DNA from: Hymenobacter mellowenesis
GTDB taxonomy: Bacteria; Bacteroidota; Bacteroidia; Cytophagales; Hymenobacteraceae
DNA: 64,000 nucleotides
Assembly (NCBI RefSeq): GCF_030581005.1
Contig: NZ_JAUQSX010000012.1
Coordinates: 162,370 to 226,369, forward strand
Direction: 5' to 3'
The notes under the pieces are model-generated. The model worked only from the letters and a program-made list of their open reading frames with translations. It was not told the origin of the DNA and searched no databases. The stretch's first letter is position 1, and each line of letters opens with the position of its first letter. The translations under genes were made by a program, and so were the position numbers. Shown piece by piece: positions 1 to 8,600 of the stretch.

Positions 1-98
1 CTGCCGAAATCGCGTTGGCGGGCCTGGCGCCGGGCCTCTACCGGGTGCAGGTGCAGGCTGGCGGGCAGCAAGCCAGCCGGGTGCTGGTAGTAGAATAG
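1..98 (+). CDS. C-terminal tail of a T9SS-sorted protein (5' end outside window)
   Basis: The frame beginning at base 3 is open to a TAG at 96-98 and encodes 31 residues containing GLAPGLYRVQV and ending LVVE. This is the last part of a type A sorting domain, the C-terminal signal that directs proteins through the type IX system to the cell surface in Bacteroidota. It matches the tail of the orphan sorting domain at 615-887 at about 21 of 31 positions. The passenger domain lies upstream of the window, so the function is unknown. Confidence 0.75.
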   Translation, partial: AEIALAGLAPGLYRVQVQAGGQQASRVLVVE

Positions 99-239
99 AT
101 GGGATGGCTGCTCAAGGCCCTTAAGCTGACCTACAACCAGACGCGTCAGGCGGGCATCATGACCTGGATTCCTGAAATCGTGGGTGGTGCCGAAGCCCTG
201 GCGGCGGGGTAAGCACTGCGAGCATTACACAATTTGAGA

Positions 240-268
240 GGCCCGCTTCCGTTGGAGGCGGGCCTTTT
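240..268 (+). terminator. Rho-independent terminator
   Basis: GGCCCGC (240-246) pairs with GCGGGCC (258-264) and is followed by TTTT. It lies about 140 bases after the stop of the upstream T9SS gene. The stretch 99-614 has no other convincing gene: it holds this hairpin and the MITE-like element at 321-478. Confidence 0.75.
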
Positions 269-320
269 CTATGCTGCTGCAACTTGTGCTTCGGCTATTA
301 AGTACAGAGAGGCCAATTAG

Positions 321-478
321 GCTGTGTGGACAGTGAGAAAAAGGAACGTCATGCTGAGCTTGCCGAAGCATCTCTACCGCTTCGTTGTGGAGCAATTGGA
401 TTACTCGCGCGGTAGAGATGCTCCGGCAAGCTCAGCATGACGTTCTAAATGGGATTTCCAGCCAACTGTCCACAGACC
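321..478 (+). mobile_element. 158-bp MITE-like element, copy 1
   Basis: A 158-bp unit whose ends are inverted repeats: TGTGGACAGT at 325-334 and ACTGTCCACA at 465-474. A TTAG tetranucleotide on each side (317-320, 479-482) could be a target-site duplication. Inside is a long palindrome (344-445) with arms beginning GAACGTCATGCTGAGC. A second copy of the same length lies in opposite orientation at 60668-60825, with only scattered mismatches. It has no transposase frame. The short frame inside it, with the peptide MLRQAQHDV, is a by-product of the palindrome and also appears in the second copy. Confidence 0.7.
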
Positions 479-614
479 TTAGAAGGGAATTATCCGATGC
501 GCTGCTATCCCACCTTATTCTTTCCGATTCGCTATGCCAACAACTGTGTTGTCGCCCCGCGTGGGCTTGCTGCTGGGCTTGCCCATCATTTCCCTGACAG
601 GCGTTGAAGCATGA

Positions 615-887
615 GGCCAAACTCGCGTGGCGCTCGACAGCGTAAGCGTATACCCCAACCCGGCCCACATCCGGGCCACGGTAGCGGTGCCGGCGGTGGT
701 GGGCACCACGCGCGCTACCATTACGCTGTTTGATGCGCAGGGCACGGTGGTATTTGAGCAGCCCGTGAGCCTGCTCGCGGGCGGCAGCACGGCCGAGGTG
801 CCGCTACTGGGCCGCGCGCCTGGCCTCTACCGGGTGCAGGTGGTGGCCGGCGGGCAGCGCGTGGCCCGCACCCTACGAGTAGAGTAG
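615..887 (+). pseudogene. Orphan T9SS type A sorting domain without a passenger
   Basis: An in-frame TGA at 612-614 precedes about 90 codons encoding a complete type A sorting domain: a VYPNPA start, an LFDAQG strand, GLYRVQV, and a final RTLRVE. Such domains are normally the last 80 or so residues of a much larger secreted protein. Here there is no signal peptide and no passenger. A GTG at 627 could start an 86-residue product but it could not be exported. The best reading is the surviving 3' end of a deleted surface-protein gene, next to the MITE-like element. Confidence 0.7.
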
Positions 888-1082
888 GCTGCGCCGGACC
901 CTTAAAATGGGCACCCGGGGCCGCTTGCACAAGCTGCCTGCTGGGTAGTAGCTTTGGTGCCGCTTCCTGAAAACCAAGGGCAAAAGCGCCCGGCACCCCT
1001 GCCTGAATGGGGGTATTGCCGACGCGCCTTTAAACCACCTGTGCGGCTTTGGGGCGCGGCCTTACCTACCCGTGCCGGACCC

Positions 1083-1526
1083 ATGACCAATACCGAAATC
1101 TTCTCCGAGCCCTACGGCCGCGTGCTGGTGGACGAAGCCGTGCCGTGCGTGGTGATTCAGTGGCTGGGCTTTGCCAACCGCACCGAGTTCATTGCCCTGC
1201 AGGAAACCGCTTTGCGTTGCATCGAAGACCACGCCACGCCCAGCCGGCCTTGGGGCATGGTGGCTGATGTGCGCCGGATGGGGGCCATTCCTACCGAGGC
1301 GCAGCTATGGCTGGTGCACGAGTTCAACCCCCGGGCGCAGGCCGCCGGGCTGCGCGAAGTGAGCGTAGTGCCCGCCGAAGGCGTGTTTGGCCAGTTGGCT
1401 ACGCAGCGCTACATCCGCGAAAGCGAGCTGGAAGGGGGCGTTGCGCCGCTGCGCACGAAGCTTTATCCCACGATGGAAGCTGCCTTCGACGGGGCCCGCG
1501 CAGCCCTGGACGACACCGGGCGCTAA
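1083..1526 (+). CDS. STAS/SpoIIAA-like protein, hypothetical
   Basis: Encodes 147 residues from ATG 1083 (MTNTEIFSEPYG). The frame is open further upstream, but the extension is proline- and arginine-rich and unlike a protein N-terminus. No signal peptide or membrane segment. The pattern, two N-terminal strands, a helix, WGMVADVRRMG, then a helix and VVPAEGVFGQLA, resembles small SpoIIAA/STAS-like proteins frequent in Hymenobacter-type genomes. The protein at 15227-15643 shares the layout (LLADARLLPPLSPEA; VVLQPAEVFARLA). Function unknown; a cytoplasmic regulatory or ligand-binding role is a guess from the fold. Confidence 0.7.
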   Translation: MTNTEIFSEPYGRVLVDEAVPCVVIQWLGFANRTEFIALQETALRCIEDHATPSRPWGMVADVRRMGAIPTEAQLWLVHEFNPRAQAAGLREVSVVPAEGVFGQLATQRYIRESELEGGVAPLRTKLYPTMEAAFDGARAALDDTGR

Positions 1527-1622
1527 GACGGCAGGACTTGGCTGGTTCCGCGCAACGGCGGTGGGCCGAAAGACTGCGCCGGAACGTGACGAAGGACTGC
1601 TATCCTGTGATAAAGGCTTGCA

Positions 1623-1886
1623 ATGACGTGGCGGAAGCGGCCGCTTCCATGCCCCCAGTATTTCTACGGGGGTTCTATCCTGAAGAACAGGCCGGCTTAC
1701 GATGCCGTGAAGCTACCCACCCCTACGGGCCTGACACTGGCCCAGCAAGCCGCGGGGCCGGCGCTGGCCATCACCGGCGGGCACGCCCTGCAGGTAAACT
1801 GGCTGCTGAACCTGTCCGGCGGCACCGCCAGCAACGTGTACGTGGTACGCGCCGGCAGCGCGGCCCTGCACCTCACGGTGGAATAA
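1623..1886 (+). pseudogene. Fragment of the C-terminal module of a T9SS surface protein
   Basis: The 87-codon frame contains YDAVKLPTPTGLTLAQQAAG followed by ALAITG. This corresponds to FDAVKLPNSTGLNLASFAAG then QLAING in the M36 protease downstream, and to the matching segment of the 653-aa T9SS protein at 61198-63159. After that the sequence diverges and ends ALHLTVE, like a shortened sorting domain. The N-terminal 25 residues resemble nothing. I read it as a remnant of a deleted surface-protein gene. Confidence 0.55.
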
Positions 1887-1922
1887 GGCCTAGGCCGGTG
1901 GGCTTGCTGCCGGGTGTTTCTC

Positions 1923-1955
1923 AAAGCCGCTGCTCTGCCTGAGCCGCGGCTTTTT
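1923..1955 (+). terminator. Rho-independent terminator
   Basis: AAAGCCGC at 1923-1930 pairs with GCGGCTTT at 1946-1953, continuing into a T run. It closes the decayed region 615-1886. The rest of 1887-2217 has no gene; from about 2100 it is AT-rich and carries the promoter of the M36 protease. Confidence 0.7.
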
Positions 1956-2144
1956 GCTGCTTGCGGAAGTAGGCAGAATCAGCGCGACCGCGGGCGCCTG
2001 CGGGCCTTGCGTAGCACTGGCTTACTTCGGAAACAGACCCCGCCCAGGTTCAGCACGGAGCCGGTAGATGGGAGTGGTAATGGCCGTACATAAGCGCGCA
2101 AAGATTGATTTTATGAATAAATATGTAAAGTATAGATATAGTAT

Positions 2145-2174
2145 TTGTAGTATCATGAAATGACGATAGATTTG
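2145..2174 (+). promoter_or_regulatory. Bacteroidota-type promoter for the M36 protease
   Basis: TTG at 2145-2147 is followed after 19 bases by TAGATTTG at 2167-2174. This fits the Bacteroidota consensus TTG-N17..23-TAnnTTTG. It lies in an AT-rich patch and predicts a 5' leader of roughly 35-40 bases before ATG 2218. Confidence 0.6.
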
Positions 2175-2217
2175 TACGAAGACAGTTTTTTTCTTATTCT
2201 AAACTAATCCTTTGCTG

Positions 2218-5200
2218 ATGAGAAATATCTACGCTCATTGCTTGGCAGCCGCGGGGCTGCTAGTGGCTGTCTGGCAGCCCGCCAGGGCCCAATCCGGCTC
2301 GGCTCAGCAAGCCACCGAACTGGCCTGGCAAACGCGCCAGCAATGGACCAGCTCCCCTGTGGCGGTGGCAGACCTGCGCATTTCCAGCGCCCACACCGAG
2401 GCGCCGGGCCTGCTCTACGCCTACCCACAGCAGCTGCAGGCCGGCATCCCGGTCTACAACCAAATAGTGACGCTGGTTTTCAAGAACGGCAAGCTGGCAC
2501 ACCACGCGGGCAGCTTTGTGCCAGCCAAGGCCTTTGCCGGCTTGTCGGCCGTGCCCCAGGTACCGGCCGCGCGGGCGGTGGCTACGGCGCTGGCTACGCT
2601 GCCGGGCCATCCCGACGTGCGCCCCGCCGCCCAGGACAGCCCCGCCGGCCCCGACCAGCAGCAGCGCTTCGCTCCGGCTGGGGTGGCGCGCCGGCCCATT
2701 GTGGCCCGGCTGGTATGGGCCCGGGATAAAAGCCAACAGCTGCACCTGGCCTGGAACGTGAACGTGGACGTGATAGCCTCCGCCGACTGGCTCAACATCC
2801 GAGTGGACGCCGTTACCGGCCGGGTGCTGGAACAGGACAACTGGACAGTGAGCGAAAAAGCCGCCCACCCGGCTACCACGCCCGCGCTCCGGCCCGTGGC
2901 CGGTGCTGGCCCGGCCCGGCCCGCCGCTGCGCCCGCCTGGCGCGGCCCAAGCGGCGCGAAAAGCACGCTAACGGTGACGCCGGCCAGCTACTTGGTGGTG
3001 CCCTTCCCCGGCGAGCGGCCCGACGTGACGCCCATCACCACCGACACCAATCCCTGGCTGCGCGCCGGCGCCGGCAACGCCGCCACCACCCACGGCTGGC
3101 ACTTTGATGGTACCACCAACTACACCGACACGCGTGGCAACAACGTGTGGGCCTACGACGACAGCCTGAAGCAGAACGCCCCCGGCCGCCTGGTGCCCTC
3201 GACCGGCACGGGCAGCTCGCTGGTGTTCAACTACCTGCCCGACTTCACCAACAAGCCCACGCTGGGCAAGAACCGCCGGGGCGCCACCGTGAACCTGTTC
3301 TACTGGAATAACCTGATTCACGACGTGCTGTACCAGTACGGCTTCACGGAAGCCAGCGGCAACTTCCAGACCGATAACCAGGGCCGGGGCGGCGTGGGCG
3401 GCGACTACGTGCAGGCCGAAGCTCAGGACGGCTTGGGCGTGAACAACGCCAACTTCAACACCCCGCCCGACGGCACCCGAAGCCGCATGCAGATGTACCT
3501 GTGGAACCCGGTGACGGCCAACGCCATGGAGGTGACGGCCCCGGCGGCCATTGCCCGCACCTACACCGTGGCCGAGGGCGCTTTCAGCACTGCGAACCTG
3601 CTGGCCAACAAGGGCACCATCTCCGGCACGCTGGCCTACTACACCGACCCCGGCACGGGCACGCACAACGCCTGCACCTCGCCCTCGACGACGAGCGTGA
3701 GCGGCAAGATTGCGCTTATTTACCGCAATACCTGCATGTATACCATCAAGGTGAAGGCGGCCCAGAACGAGGGCGCCATTGCGGTGGTGATGATAAATAA
3801 CGTGGCCGGTGCGCCCGTGACGATGGGCGGCACCGACAATACCATTACCATTCCGGCGGTGATGGTGTCGCAGGCCGACGGGGCCCTGCTGGCCGGGCAG
3901 CTCGACGGCGGGGCCACCGTGCAGCTCACGCTGCGCCCCCCACTGCAGCTCGACGGCGACCTGGACAACGGCATCATCACCCACGAGTACGGCCACGGCG
4001 TGAGCAACCGCCTCACCGGCGGCGGCAGCAACGTGAGCTGCCTGGGCAACGCCGAGCAGGCCGGCGAGGGCTGGAGCGACTTCTTCGCCCTGATGATGAC
4101 CACCGACTGGACCACGACCCAAACCACCGACGGCACACGGGCCCGGCCCATGGGCACCTACGTGCGCGGCCAGGCCGCCACCGGTGCCGGCATTCGCAGT
4201 TACCCTTACAGCACCAACTTGAGCGTGAACCCGCTCACCTACGCCAACATGGCGACCAACACGGAGGTGCACGCCATTGGCGAAATCTGGACCGCCACGC
4301 TCTGGGACATGACCTGGAACATCATTCAGCAGCAGAACAGCATCGAGCCCAACCTCTACAACAGCGCCAGCACCGGCGGCAACGCCGTGGCCCTGCAACT
4401 GGTGATGCAGGGCCTGAAGCTGCAGCCCTGCGAACCCGGCTTCCTCGACAGCCGCGACGCCATTCTGGCGGCCGACTCGCTGCTCTACAACGGGCGCTAC
4501 CACTGCGCCATCTGGGGGGCCTTTGCCCGGCGCGGTATGGGCTACAGCGCCCGCGAGGGCTCAAGCAACAGCGCCTCTGACCAAACGGCCGCCTACGACG
4601 TGCCCGGCGTGCGCCTGCGCCGCCGCAGCACCCCGGTGGTGGGCAATCAGTTTGCCATCAACCTCACCGCCACCTGCGAGTGCCAGACCCAGGCCCCGGT
4701 GTCCATCACCGACCAACTGCCCACCGGCCTTCAATATATCAGTAGCCCGGGCGGCACGCTGGGGGCGGGCAACACCGTCACTTTCTCCGGCCTGAGCTTC
4801 ACCACCGGCCAGCAGCGCACCTTCCAGATTGTGGCCCGAACCGCCACCGGGGCGGGCTGTGCCGTGACGACTCCGGTGAATGATGACCGCGACGGCAACA
4901 CCGCGGGCAACTTCACGCCCGCCGTGGTGACCAGCGGCGGCGGCAACGCCTGGGCCGCCACCACGGCCCGCGCCCACGGCGGCACCAGTGCCTGGAATGT
5001 CGGCGACCCCAACACCACTTCCGACGTCACCCTGACGTCGGATGCGTTCACGCCGGGCGCCTTCTCGGTGCTGACTTTTTACCACTACTTCAACTCGGAG
5101 GCCCAATACGACGGCGGCATGGTAGCCATCTCGGTGAACAACGGTGCCTGGCAGGACGCGAATGCGCTGTTCCTGCAGAACGGCTACAACAACGTATTCG

Positions 5201-7647
5201 CCTCGGGCACGGCTTCGGTGGGCAAGCCCTGCTTCGCCGGCAAGTCGTCGGGCCTGGAAGGCGCGGCGGCCTTCCAGCAGTCCGTCATCAACCTGGCCTC
5301 GTTTAGCGGGCAGTCCATCCGGGTGCGCTTCCAGTTCCAGTCAGATTCGAACAACCCCTACGGAAATGCTCTGCCGGGCTGGTTCGTCGACGACATCCAG
5401 GTGCAGAGCGGCTGCGGCGGCCTGCAGCAGGTGCAGCTGCTCAACAACGCGGGCACCGTGACGGGCAGCTACGCCCAGGCCACTTTCCTCACGCCGCTGG
5501 TGGCGCCCGTCATCACCCTGCTCAACCCGAACAGCGGGCCGGTGGGCACCAGCGTCACCATCACGGGCACGGACCTGGCCAACGCCACGGGCCTGACCCT
5601 GAACGGGGCGGCCATCGCCGTGGGCGCCATCACGGCCAACACTGCCAACAGCCTGACCTTCACGCTGCCCGCCGGTGCCACCACCGGCCTGCTGACCGTG
5701 ACCACGGCCGGCGGCACCAGCAACGGCCTGACCTTCACGGTGACGCTGCCGGTGGCTACCTGGACGGGCGCAATGAGCACCGACTGGTTTACAACCGGCA
5801 ACTGGACCGGCGGGGTGCCCACCATCTCGCTCGACGCCACTATCTCGGCTTCGGCGCCGAGAATGCCAAACATCAGCAGCGGCACGGCCTCCGTCCGCAG
5901 CCTGACCCTGAACTCGGGGGCATCGCTCACGCAAAGTGGCGGCACGCTCGACGTGCGAGGCAGCCTGACCAACAACGGCACTTTCACTGCCACGGGCGGC
6001 ACCGTAGAGGTGGGCACCACCACGGCGGCCAGCATCCTGGGCAGCAGCAATACCCGCTTCTGGAACGTGACGGTAGGCGCCAACGGGGCGCAGCAAAGCA
6101 CCTCGGCCAATACCTCGGTGCAGCGCGTGCTCACGCTCAACGGCATCCTCGCCACCAACGGCAACCCGCTCACGCTGGAATCGAGCGCCACGGGCACGGC
6201 GATGGTTGTGAACAACGGCAGCAACGTGGTGAACGGTCCTGTGACGGTGCAGCGCTACATCGCGCCCGACCTGAACCCGAACCGGGGGTACCGCCACTTC
6301 GCGGCGCCGGTGGGCAATGCCACGGTGGGCAGCCTGGCCACGGCCAGCTTCACGCCGGTGGTGAACCCGGCCTACAACGGCTCGGCTACGCCGGGCTTGG
6401 TAGTGCCCTTCCCCATCGTGTATGGCTACGACCAGGGCCGCCTGGCCACGGCGTCCAACAACCTGAACGCCTTCGACAAAGGTTGGTACTCGCCCGCGGC
6501 GCTGAGCACCCCGCTGGCCGTGGGCCAGGGCTACACCGTGAACGTGCCGGCCAACCAGACCTTTAGCCTGACGGGCCCGCAGAACAACGGCAACGTGGTG
6601 CTGAATCTGGCCCGCAACAGCGGAGCCACGGCGGCCGACGCCGGCTGGCAGCTGATTGGCAATCCCTACCCCTCGCCGCTGGACTGGTCGCAGGTGCAGG
6701 ACGCCGAACGCCCCGGCCTGGACCCCGCGCTGTATGTCTTCGCCAGCGACAACCCGGCCAACGCCTACGTGGGCACGTACAGCACCTACAACAACGGCAT
6801 CGGCAACGCCAACCCGGTGCTGCCGCTGGGCCAGGGCTTCTTCGTGCGCGTTTCGACAGGCCAGACGGCGGCCGTGCTCACGCTCAAAAACAGCCACCGC
6901 CCCACCGCCTACACCAGCCCCACCTACCACCGCAACGCGGCCGAAACCCGGCCGCTGGTGCAGCTTACGCTGCGCGGGGCTGCGGCGGGCACGGCGTCGG
7001 ACGAAACCTTCGTGTACTTCGAGGCCGGCGCCACGGCTGGCATCGACTCGCAGTTCGATGCCGTGAAGCTGCCCAACAGCACGGGCCTGAACCTGGCTTC
7101 CTTCGCCGCCGGCCAGCAGCTAGCCATCAACGGCCTGCCCCCCGGCAGCACCGCTACGGTCACCGTGCCCTTGTTCATCGGGCTGCCCGCCACGGGCACT
7201 TACACGCTGAACGCGACGCAGGTGCTTAACTTCTCGGCCGGCGCCCAGCCTTTCCTGCGCGACCTGCAGCTGGGCACCCTCACTGATTTGAGCGTGAGCC
7301 CGACCTACACCTTCACCCAGAATGCGGCCAACACCACCCCGCGCTTCGAACTCGTGTTTGGCCCGCAGGCCGTCCTGAGTACGGCATCGGCCGCGCTGGC
7401 CGCCCAAGTGAGCGTGTTCCCCAACCCGGCTAGCAAAGCCGTATTTGTGGAGCTGCCCGCCGTGTTAGGCCGCAAAGCCGTAGCGGTGGCGTTGGTTGAT
7501 GCGCTGGGCCGTGCGGTGCACACGCAGGTGCTGCCGGCCGGTCCGGCCACGCACACGCTGCCGCTCAACGGCATCGCTGCGGGCGTGTATTCGCTGCGCC
7601 TGCAAACCGAGGCGGGCGTCATCGTGAAGAAACTGGTGGTGGAATAG
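2218..7647 (+). CDS. Secreted M36 (fungalysin) metallopeptidase with PA insert and T9SS sorting domain
   Basis: Encodes 1809 residues from ATG 2218; an in-frame TTG at 2212 is less likely. Order of parts: signal peptide (about 1-25, ending PARAQ); fungalysin/thermolysin propeptide (about 35-190); M36 catalytic domain; PA domain inserted at about 440-570; zinc motif HEYGH at 589-593 with GEGWSDF giving the third ligand near Glu617; a DUF11-like stretch; a MAM/jelly-roll-like region; an IPT/TIG Ig fold (about 1100-1180); a long module also found in the 653-aa protein at 61198-63159; and a type A sorting domain (VFPNPAS to KKLVVE). It should be a cell-surface or secreted zinc endopeptidase activated by propeptide removal. 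Catalytic residues are intact. It has its own promoter and terminator and appears monocistronic. Confidence 0.95.
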   Translation: MRNIYAHCLAAAGLLVAVWQPARAQSGSAQQATELAWQTRQQWTSSPVAVADLRISSAHTEAPGLLYAYPQQLQAGIPVYNQIVTLVFKNGKLAHHAGSFVPAKAFAGLSAVPQVPAARAVATALATLPGHPDVRPAAQDSPAGPDQQQRFAPAGVARRPIVARLVWARDKSQQLHLAWNVNVDVIASADWLNIRVDAVTGRVLEQDNWTVSEKAAHPATTPALRPVAGAGPARPAAAPAWRGPSGAKSTLTVTPASYLVVPFPGERPDVTPITTDTNPWLRAGAGNAATTHGWHFDGTTNYTDTRGNNVWAYDDSLKQNAPGRLVPSTGTGSSLVFNYLPDFTNKPTLGKNRRGATVNLFYWNNLIHDVLYQYGFTEASGNFQTDNQGRGGVGGDYVQAEAQDGLGVNNANFNTPPDGTRSRMQMYLWNPVTANAMEVTAPAAIARTYTVAEGAFSTANLLANKGTISGTLAYYTDPGTGTHNACTSPSTTSVSGKIALIYRNTCMYTIKVKAAQNEGAIAVVMINNVAGAPVTMGGTDNTITIPAVMVSQADGALLAGQLDGGATVQLTLRPPLQLDGDLDNGIITHEYGHGVSNRLTGGGSNVSCLGNAEQAGEGWSDFFALMMTTDWTTTQTTDGTRARPMGTYVRGQAATGAGIRSYPYSTNLSVNPLTYANMATNTEVHAIGEIWTATLWDMTWNIIQQQNSIEPNLYNSASTGGNAVALQLVMQGLKLQPCEPGFLDSRDAILAADSLLYNGRYHCAIWGAFARRGMGYSAREGSSNSASDQTAAYDVPGVRLRRRSTPVVGNQFAINLTATCECQTQAPVSITDQLPTGLQYISSPGGTLGAGNTVTFSGLSFTTGQQRTFQIVARTATGAGCAVTTPVNDDRDGNTAGNFTPAVVTSGGGNAWAATTARAHGGTSAWNVGDPNTTSDVTLTSDAFTPGAFSVLTFYHYFNSEAQYDGGMVAISVNNGAWQDANALFLQNGYNNVFASGTASVGKPCFAGKSSGLEGAAAFQQSVINLASFSGQSIRVRFQFQSDSNNPYGNALPGWFVDDIQVQSGCGGLQQVQLLNNAGTVTGSYAQATFLTPLVAPVITLLNPNSGPVGTSVTITGTDLANATGLTLNGAAIAVGAITANTANSLTFTLPAGATTGLLTVTTAGGTSNGLTFTVTLPVATWTGAMSTDWFTTGNWTGGVPTISLDATISASAPRMPNISSGTASVRSLTLNSGASLTQSGGTLDVRGSLTNNGTFTATGGTVEVGTTTAASILGSSNTRFWNVTVGANGAQQSTSANTSVQRVLTLNGILATNGNPLTLESSATGTAMVVNNGSNVVNGPVTVQRYIAPDLNPNRGYRHFAAPVGNATVGSLATASFTPVVNPAYNGSATPGLVVPFPIVYGYDQGRLATASNNLNAFDKGWYSPAALSTPLAVGQGYTVNVPANQTFSLTGPQNNGNVVLNLARNSGATAADAGWQLIGNPYPSPLDWSQVQDAERPGLDPALYVFASDNPANAYVGTYSTYNNGIGNANPVLPLGQGFFVRVSTGQTAAVLTLKNSHRPTAYTSPTYHRNAAETRPLVQLTLRGAAAGTASDETFVYFEAGATAGIDSQFDAVKLPNSTGLNLASFAAGQQLAINGLPPGSTATVTVPLFIGLPATGTYTLNATQVLNFSAGAQPFLRDLQLGTLTDLSVSPTYTFTQNAANTTPRFELVFGPQAVLSTASAALAAQVSVFPNPASKAVFVELPAVLGRKAVAVALVDALGRAVHTQVLPAGPATHTLPLNGIAAGVYSLRLQTEAGVIVKKLVVE

Positions 7648-7667
7648 CCGCCCTTTTCAAGGTCCTG

Positions 7668-7706
7668 AAAAAAGGCCTCGACTGCGCTGGCAGCCGGGGC
7701 CTTTTT
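7668..7706 (+). terminator. Terminator after the M36 protease gene
   Basis: An A-rich arm with GGCC (7668-7677) pairs with GGCCTTTTT (about 7698-7705). It lies between the convergent M36 and HAD genes and, with A and T runs on both sides, could serve both. Confidence 0.65.
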
Positions 7707-7724
7707 CGTGAACGAGGCTGGCGT

Positions 7725-8441
7725 CTAGGTCAGCTGCATGTAGTTGCGCTGGGCGCGCTGCTTGTCGGGCTTGGGCGCGGTGGGCTGCTCGGCCAGCAGC
7801 TCCAGCAGGCGCTGGGGCGCGAGCTCGGTGAAATCGTTGATGACGGTGAGCGGGGCCTGGAAGGCTTTGGCCGGCAACGACGAGGCCACGGCCACGCAGC
7901 GCATGCCGGCCTTGTAGGCGGCCTGCTCGCCCAGCACGGCGTCCTCGAACACGATGCAGGTTTCGGGAGCGGCTTTCAGCTTGGCGGCCACTACGGAGAA
8001 AGTGTCGCCGTGGGGCTTGCCGCGGGCCACGTCGTCCTTGCCCACCACCACGTCGAAGTGGCGGCGCAGGTCGAGGTGGTCGAGGATGTAGGCAATGGTT
8101 TCGGGCGGCGAGCTGGTGCCCAGGCCGATGGCGAAGCCCGCCGCCCGGGCCGCCTCCAGAAACGGCACGAGGCCGGGCATGGCGCGCCGCTGGCTCCAGT
8201 ACAGGGTGCGGTAGAGGAACTCGCGCTGCGAGGAATACTCCTGCAGCTGCTTCTCGGGCACGGGCTTCTGGAACACGGTTTTGAGGATGTTGGTGGCGGG
8301 CATGCCGTTGAGGCGCTGCAGCAGCTTGCGGGCGTTGGTGGTCAGGCCCAAGTCGCGGAACAGGAGCTGGAAGGCGCGGGCCTGCGCCGGCGTGTTGTCG
8401 ACGAGGACGCCGTCCATGTCGAAAATGAGGGTTGGGGTCAT
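7725..8441 (-). CDS. HAD-family phosphatase (beta-phosphoglucomutase-like)
   Basis: Encodes 238 residues. HAD motif I is FDMDGVLVDN near residue 8, with the nucleophile Asp and the acid/base Asp two residues on. A helical cap follows; motif II is LGTSS (about 127), a lysine region is near GKDD/GKPHGD, and motif IV is FEDAVLGEQAA. The cap position and length fit the beta-PGM/phosphatase-like subgroup of phosphosugar or phosphate-ester hydrolases. The C-terminal 20 residues are charged and probably disordered. The substrate cannot be told. It diverges from the pafA-like gene, with a palindrome between them. Confidence 0.88.
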   Translation of the reverse strand: MTPTLIFDMDGVLVDNTPAQARAFQLLFRDLGLTTNARKLLQRLNGMPATNILKTVFQKPVPEKQLQEYSSQREFLYRTLYWSQRRAMPGLVPFLEAARAAGFAIGLGTSSPPETIAYILDHLDLRRHFDVVVGKDDVARGKPHGDTFSVVAAKLKAAPETCIVFEDAVLGEQAAYKAGMRCVAVASSLPAKAFQAPLTVINDFTELAPQRLLELLAEQPTAPKPDKQRAQRNYMQLT

Positions 8442-8446
8442 AGGGA

Positions 8447-8512
8447 GTAGCGCGGACTTTCAGTCCGCGGGTCAGTAAGGCCGTGTATTCGCGGACTAAA
8501 AGTCCGCGCTAC
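8447..8512. repeat. Family-2 palindrome (GTAGCGCGGACT type), copy 1
   Basis: Begins GTAGCGCGGACTTTCAGTCC and ends with its near-complement AGTCCGCGCTAC; each arm also folds on itself. The family recurs at 12931-13003 and 54358-54431. This copy lies between two divergent genes, only 6 bases from the HAD start codon. Confidence 0.75.
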
Positions 8513-8566
8513 GGTGCAGGGGCGGTTTGGCAACCCTGCCTACGCATTATGGGGGAGCGGCGGCGG

Positions 8567-8574
8567 TATCTTTG
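8567..8574 (+). promoter_or_regulatory. Candidate -7 box of the pafA-like gene
   Basis: TATCTTTG matches the Bacteroidota -7 consensus and lies 26 bases before ATG 8601. I see no TTG at the usual spacing upstream, so the -33 element is weak or absent. Confidence 0.45.
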
Positions 8575-8600
8575 CCCGGCTTTCGCTCTTTTGCTGATTC

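Noticed and set aside
99..212. 37-codon frame starting immediately after the first stop codon
   Set aside because: No recognisable features; it lies in a 3' untranslated stretch just before a terminator. Possible but unsupported.
385..597. Small frame with the peptide MLRQAQHDV, repeated near 60.7 kb
   Set aside because: It is generated by the family-1 palindrome and shows no protein-like features beyond it.
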